Shown here one piece after another: positions 60,824 to 64,000 of a stretch of DNA of 64,000 bases. The translations under genes were made by a program, and so were the position numbers. The notes below the pieces were generated by a model. It made no database searches. It was not told the origin of the DNA and was given only the letters and a program-made list of their open reading frames with translations. Positions within the stretch are counted from its first letter, which is position 1, and every line of letters begins with the position of its first letter. Source of the stretch: Yersinia ruckeri ATCC 29473 (GTDB taxonomy: Bacteria; Pseudomonadota; Gammaproteobacteria; Enterobacterales; Enterobacteriaceae); contig NZ_KN150747.1 in assembly GCF_000754815.1 (NCBI RefSeq), forward strand, positions 2,762,896-2,826,895, given 5' to 3'.

Positions 60824-62263
60824 ATGAATGATGGATTTACTGTAGTAACAGACAATGCTGCCGCATCTCACAATAGAACGTCAGGATCGCAGGATGCTCC
60901 GGTGAACAATGTCAGGTTACTGTTTTCAACCCTCGCCGTTATCCAAGCGACGCTGATTTTTACTATTGTCATGATCGGTGTTCCGCTACCGGCTATTGGG
61001 ACGGAATTCGGGCTGGTTCAAGCGGAACTGGTTCTGGTCAGCGCTGGCTACGGGCTGCCATTCAGTGGATTGCTGCTATTGGGTGGCCGATTGACAGACC
61101 GTTACAGTGGAAGAAAAATGTTCACCTTAGGGGTGATACTTTTTGGTACGGCCTCGCTGTATGGGATGTTTGTACCCGACTATTGGACACTCGTGGTAGT
61201 CCGGTTCATTCAGGGAACAGGGGCGGCAATGACAGCACCAGCACTGATGGCACTGTTACGCCAGTTGTATCCTGATTCTGCTGATTTCGGACGCGCCATG
61301 GCAACCTGGGGCGGTGTCTCCGTGCTTGGGGGAGCCGCAGGTTTTCTCTCATCCGGTATTGTTACCCACTGGCTATCTTGGCGCTGGATGTTCATCATTC
61401 CCGTGGTGGTGGCATTCGTGGGCTTGGTAATTGTACGTAAAGTCATGGTAGCGACCGAAGAGAAAACATCTGCCCAGCCTGGGCTAGATCTTGGCGGCGC
61501 ATTACTCGCCAGCAGTGGTATTTCCCTGTTCAGCTTTGGCCTGATTTTCAGCGGTGAATATCCGTGGTCAGCCCCCATCGTCTGGGGCTCCGTAATGGTC
61601 GGACTGCTGCTGTTCGTTGCGTTCCTTAGCGTTGAAAAAAGGGTGTCATTTCCCTTACTTCCTCCGCGATTTATCCACAATCCCGCCCGAGCTATCGGCC
61701 TCGCGGGGATTTTGCTGGCTGCGGCAGGAATGGGGCTAATTACATTTCTACTGTCCCTATATCTGCAACAATTCCAAGGTTGGCCACCGCTAGCCACCTC
61801 AATGGCATTTATTCCCTATACCCTTGGTCTACTGGTGATGAATCGGGCAGCGGGAACACTTATTGCACGTTATCACGCCCTCACCGTTACCATTGTCGGA
61901 CTCTTAATCAGCGCAGTGGGACTGTTTCTTCTGGCAATGATCAACCCAGAAACGGATTACATGACCGGATTACTACCCGGGCTTTTCATTCTCCCCGCAG
62001 GGGCTTCATTGGTCTTTTCAGGCAGCGCTGTGCTCGCCACAGCCAATATTCCCCTACACCAGGCAGGGCTGGCCGGTGGTGTGATGAATACGGCGATGGA
62101 ACTGGGTCCAACAATGGGTCTGGCGGCATTGATGGCAGTGGCGGCTACGCAGGTCGATGTCATTGACGGATATGGCTTGGCTTTTGGTACGGCGGGCTGT
62201 ATTTATGTTGTGGCCGCGATGGCAGCCATTCTCTGTTACCGGAACATCAAATCACCCTGTTAA
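60824..62263 (+). CDS. hlmH: MFS exporter of the cluster (HlmH-type)
   Basis: 479-residue, 14-TM major facilitator (DHA2 group) divergent from the biosynthetic operon. A hydrophilic N terminus of about 28 residues precedes TM1 (LFSTLAVIQATLIFTIVMIGVPLPAIGTEFG). Motif A is GGRLTDRYSGRKMF, motif B RFIQGTGAAMTAPALMALLRQ, motif C-like GGVSVLGGAAGFLSSGIV. Export of holomycin for self-protection is inferred from position and from HlmH in S. clavuligerus. Confidence 0.9.
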   Translation: MNDGFTVVTDNAAASHNRTSGSQDAPVNNVRLLFSTLAVIQATLIFTIVMIGVPLPAIGTEFGLVQAELVLVSAGYGLPFSGLLLLGGRLTDRYSGRKMFTLGVILFGTASLYGMFVPDYWTLVVVRFIQGTGAAMTAPALMALLRQLYPDSADFGRAMATWGGVSVLGGAAGFLSSGIVTHWLSWRWMFIIPVVVAFVGLVIVRKVMVATEEKTSAQPGLDLGGALLASSGISLFSFGLIFSGEYPWSAPIVWGSVMVGLLLFVAFLSVEKRVSFPLLPPRFIHNPARAIGLAGILLAAAGMGLITFLLSLYLQQFQGWPPLATSMAFIPYTLGLLVMNRAAGTLIARYHALTVTIVGLLISAVGLFLLAMINPETDYMTGLLPGLFILPAGASLVFSGSAVLATANIPLHQAGLAGGVMNTAMELGPTMGLAALMAVAATQVDVIDGYGLAFGTAGCIYVVAAMAAILCYRNIKSPC

Positions 62264-62319
62264 TACTTAGGCCATGGCCTGCCTCAGGCCATGGCGATTT
62301 ATTACAGCACTGGGGACGT

Positions 62320-62991
62320 TCAGCGATGATTTTGTACTTCAAGTCCCGCCGCTTTCCACTCGGGAAACCCATCTTCAAGGCAGCGGACATTGTAACCATG
62401 TTCCCGCAGCACCTTCATCGCGTTAACCGAAAGGACACAGTATGGGCCACGACAATAAGCAACGATATCCTGAGCTAGAGGTAACTCCGAGAGGCGCCCC
62501 TCAAGCTGCTCCACAGGAATATTTATTGCACCAGGCAAATGGCCGTGACTGAATTCCTCATAAGGACGCACATCCAGCAAGGTGACATCACCTTCGTTGA
62601 GGCGATTCAGCAATTCCTCACGCGAAACGGACTCAAAACGCTCACGCTGATTTAAGGTTTCTGACACAAAGTTACTCATTTCATTATGCCGATATTCCAC
62701 ATATTGGCGAATGGCCGTCAACAAATTCTGCACTGGCCCACGGCCAAGGCTGTAGAGCACATTTTTTCCATCACGACGTGCCTGAACGAATCCAACACGT
62801 TTGAGATGCTGCAAATGCTGGGAGGCGTTGGCAATGGATATGTTGGCCAACTCAGCCAGCCTTTCCACCGAGCGTTCACCTTGGGAAATATGCTCCAGAA
62901 GAATAAGGCGGTGTGCATTTCCCAGGGAGCGTGTGACCTCTGCAAGTTCATGAAACACTGGGTGGTTAATGTTCTCGTTGTTGGTTGACAT
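62320..62991 (-). CDS. ArsR-family regulator fused to rhodanese
   Basis: 223 residues. ArsR winged helix about 10-95 (ANISIANASQHLQHLKRVGFVQARRDGKNVLYSLG); rhodanese about 120-220 (VTLLDVRPYEEFSHGHLPGAINIPVEQLEGRL). The active-site Cys180 lies in AYCRGPYC, with Cys185 nearby and Cys204. The ArsR part lacks the CxC metal site, so a sulfur or thiol signal is more likely than metal. Convergent with the exporter and divergent from the DUF2938 gene; this divergent pairing is common in proteobacteria. Its own promoter carries a TTCAATT/AATTGAA dyad. Confidence 0.88.
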   Translation of the reverse strand: MSTNNENINHPVFHELAEVTRSLGNAHRLILLEHISQGERSVERLAELANISIANASQHLQHLKRVGFVQARRDGKNVLYSLGRGPVQNLLTAIRQYVEYRHNEMSNFVSETLNQRERFESVSREELLNRLNEGDVTLLDVRPYEEFSHGHLPGAINIPVEQLEGRLSELPLAQDIVAYCRGPYCVLSVNAMKVLREHGYNVRCLEDGFPEWKAAGLEVQNHR

Positions 62992-63011
62992 AGGTTAATC
63001 ATTACCCCATT

Positions 63012-63030
63012 ATTCAATTTATTAATTGAA
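63012..63030. promoter_or_regulatory. Candidate autoregulatory operator of the ArsR-rhodanese gene
   Basis: TTCAATT-TATT-AATTGAA perfect dyad, 20 bp upstream of the ArsR-rhodanese start and 115 bp upstream of the DUF2938 gene. It uses the same ATTCAA/TTGAA arms as the dyads in the hlmE-hlmH control region. Confidence 0.65.
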
Positions 63031-63144
63031 GGTTATCTTATCAAAACCGTACCCGACCAGCCAGCGGGAACCAGACTAAATTGTCACCCTCTCGGTGAGT
63101 ATAGGAAGCCTGTAATCTTATGATTGATGAAAAAGGAAGCTGAA

Positions 63145-63633
63145 ATGGATATTACGTTACAAGCAGTCGCTATTGGAATCGGGGCAACCTTAATTATGGA
63201 TATCTGGGCGATCCTGCAAAAACGCTTGCTCAATATTCCTTCTCTTGATTACCGGCTGGTCGGACGCTGGTTAGGTCATATGTCGCGGGGACAATTCGTG
63301 CATCACACCATACTGCAGGCAAACGCAGTCAGGGGAGAAGTGCTGGTAGGCTGGCTGGCACATTATGCTATTGGCATCATTTTTTCATTTTTACTGATTA
63401 CCGCCACCGGCCCCGGATGGCTTGTAGAACCAACCTTTCTCCCCGCGCTGATTGTTGGCATCATCAGCATAGTGGCTCCCTTTTTTATTATGCAACCGGG
63501 TTTTGGCTTCGGCATCGCGGCCTCTCGTCTCCCGCAACCTAATGTGGCGCGCCGACGTAGCCTAATTGCTCACACTTCATTCGGTGTCGGTCTTTATATT
63601 AGCGCCCAGGTTCTACGCTTCATGCTAAACTAA
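63145..63633 (+). CDS. DUF2938 inner-membrane protein
   Basis: 162 residues from ATG 63145 (AAGGA 7 nt upstream); the frame also has ATGs at 63124-63127. Four predicted TM helices: LQAVAIGIGATLIMDIWAIL, VGWLAHYAIGIIFSFLLITA, LPALIVGIISIVAPFFIM and a C-terminal helix. Family segments are SLDYRLVGRWLGHM and QPGFGFGIAASRLPQPNVARRRSLIAH. Function is unknown. It is the usual divergent neighbour of ArsR-rhodanese regulators, so a role in sulfur or sulfite stress is possible. Confidence 0.85.
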   Translation: MDITLQAVAIGIGATLIMDIWAILQKRLLNIPSLDYRLVGRWLGHMSRGQFVHHTILQANAVRGEVLVGWLAHYAIGIIFSFLLITATGPGWLVEPTFLPALIVGIISIVAPFFIMQPGFGFGIAASRLPQPNVARRRSLIAHTSFGVGLYISAQVLRFMLN

Positions 63634-63856
63634 TGATCCAGAACAACGAGTGAGATTAATAACACCCGGTGTCACAGCGGTGAAAACCGACAGAGCGTCA
63701 GAGTTCAAGCCATATATCAGTCTGATATTGTCGGTTATTTAGCCAACCATACCTAACCGTATTCATTGAATTTTCAGCAATTCGATCTCGGTCATAATAA
63801 AAAACATAGCGTCATGATATACAGAAGATTATTCCGTAAAAATCCAAAGGATATCT

Positions 63857-64000
63857 ATGCCTTACTTTACTGTGAGTGTTAGATTGCATAATGCTGAGGA
63901 CGGCGATTATCAATCTCTTAATGAAAAAATGACCGAAGCTGGATTTACCCGATTAATTGGTAGAGAGAAAGTTTATAAATTGCCCGATGGTGAATATAAC
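63857..64000 (+). CDS. DUF2622-like small protein, N-terminal part (cut by window end)
   Basis: The first 48 codons are visible, starting PYFTVSVRLHNAEDGDYQSL, with AAAGG 6 nt before the ATG. The pattern (FTV.V.LH.A...DY..L...M...GFTR, KVYKLPDGEYN) resembles DUF2622 proteins of about 95 aa. No function is known. The 220 bp before it hold no gene. Confidence 0.7.
   Translation, partial: MPYFTVSVRLHNAEDGDYQSLNEKMTEAGFTRLIGREKVYKLPDGEYN

Overview
The window is about 48% GC chromosomal DNA of an enterobacterium, most likely Yersinia ruckeri. Most of it is the conserved Escherichia/Yersinia core order tcyP, amiD, kdgR-yebQ, htpX, prc-proQ-msrC, letA-letB, yebV, sdsR, yebY-yebZ-yobA, ftnA, holE, exoX, ptrB, yebF, yebG, dbpA, purT, yoaH, pabB-nudL, sdaA, yoaE, manXYZ-yobD, mntP. 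The species call rests on a complete dithiolopyrrolone (holomycin-type) gene set at 51.2-62.3 kb, a pathway known from Streptomyces clavuligerus (hlm) and reported in Y. ruckeri, and on a chromosomal ampC.

Layout. 0-13.6 kb: transport and envelope core genes (cystine uptake, amidase, pectate-catabolism regulator, HtpX, Prc, ProQ RNA chaperone, LetAB lipid transport), with an IS200/IS605 tnpB relic between yebQ and htpX. 13.6-27.5 kb: the variable part, with a PAS-GGDEF diguanylate cyclase where rsmF lies in E. coli, several small proteins, a CsgG/DUF4810/DUF799 lipoprotein trio, an orphan GhoT/OrtT-type membrane toxin, a small exported protein, two RhiA-like paralogues, ampC and a truncated lambda-type integrase that stops next to the sRNA gene sdsR. 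27.5-50 kb: the core resumes (copper proteins, ferritin, DNA polymerase III theta, peptidases, SOS gene yebG with a LexA box, purT with a PurR box, folate and serine metabolism, mannose PTS). manX carries an in-frame stop at codon 28.

50-64 kb: a manganese riboswitch precedes mntP. Then comes a minus-strand operon encoding an NRPS (heterocyclization, Cys-specific adenylation and carrier domains), a GMC oxidoreductase, a thioesterase, an acyl-CoA dehydrogenase, a GNAT acyltransferase, a truncated hemoglobin and an EpiD-like flavoprotein. A divergent 14-TM exporter lies across a 0.75 kb AT-rich control region. Together they should condense two cysteines, oxidise, decarboxylate and cyclise them to holothin, N-acylate it and export it. 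A neighbouring ArsR-rhodanese regulator has an ATTCAA/TTGAAT palindrome at its own promoter. Several related palindromes lie in the NRPS/exporter control region, which suggests sulfur-responsive control of the cluster.

I saw no rRNA, tRNA or CRISPR array. A roughly 145 bp inverted repeat pair (735-885 and 44501-44640) resembles a Yersinia miniature palindromic element.
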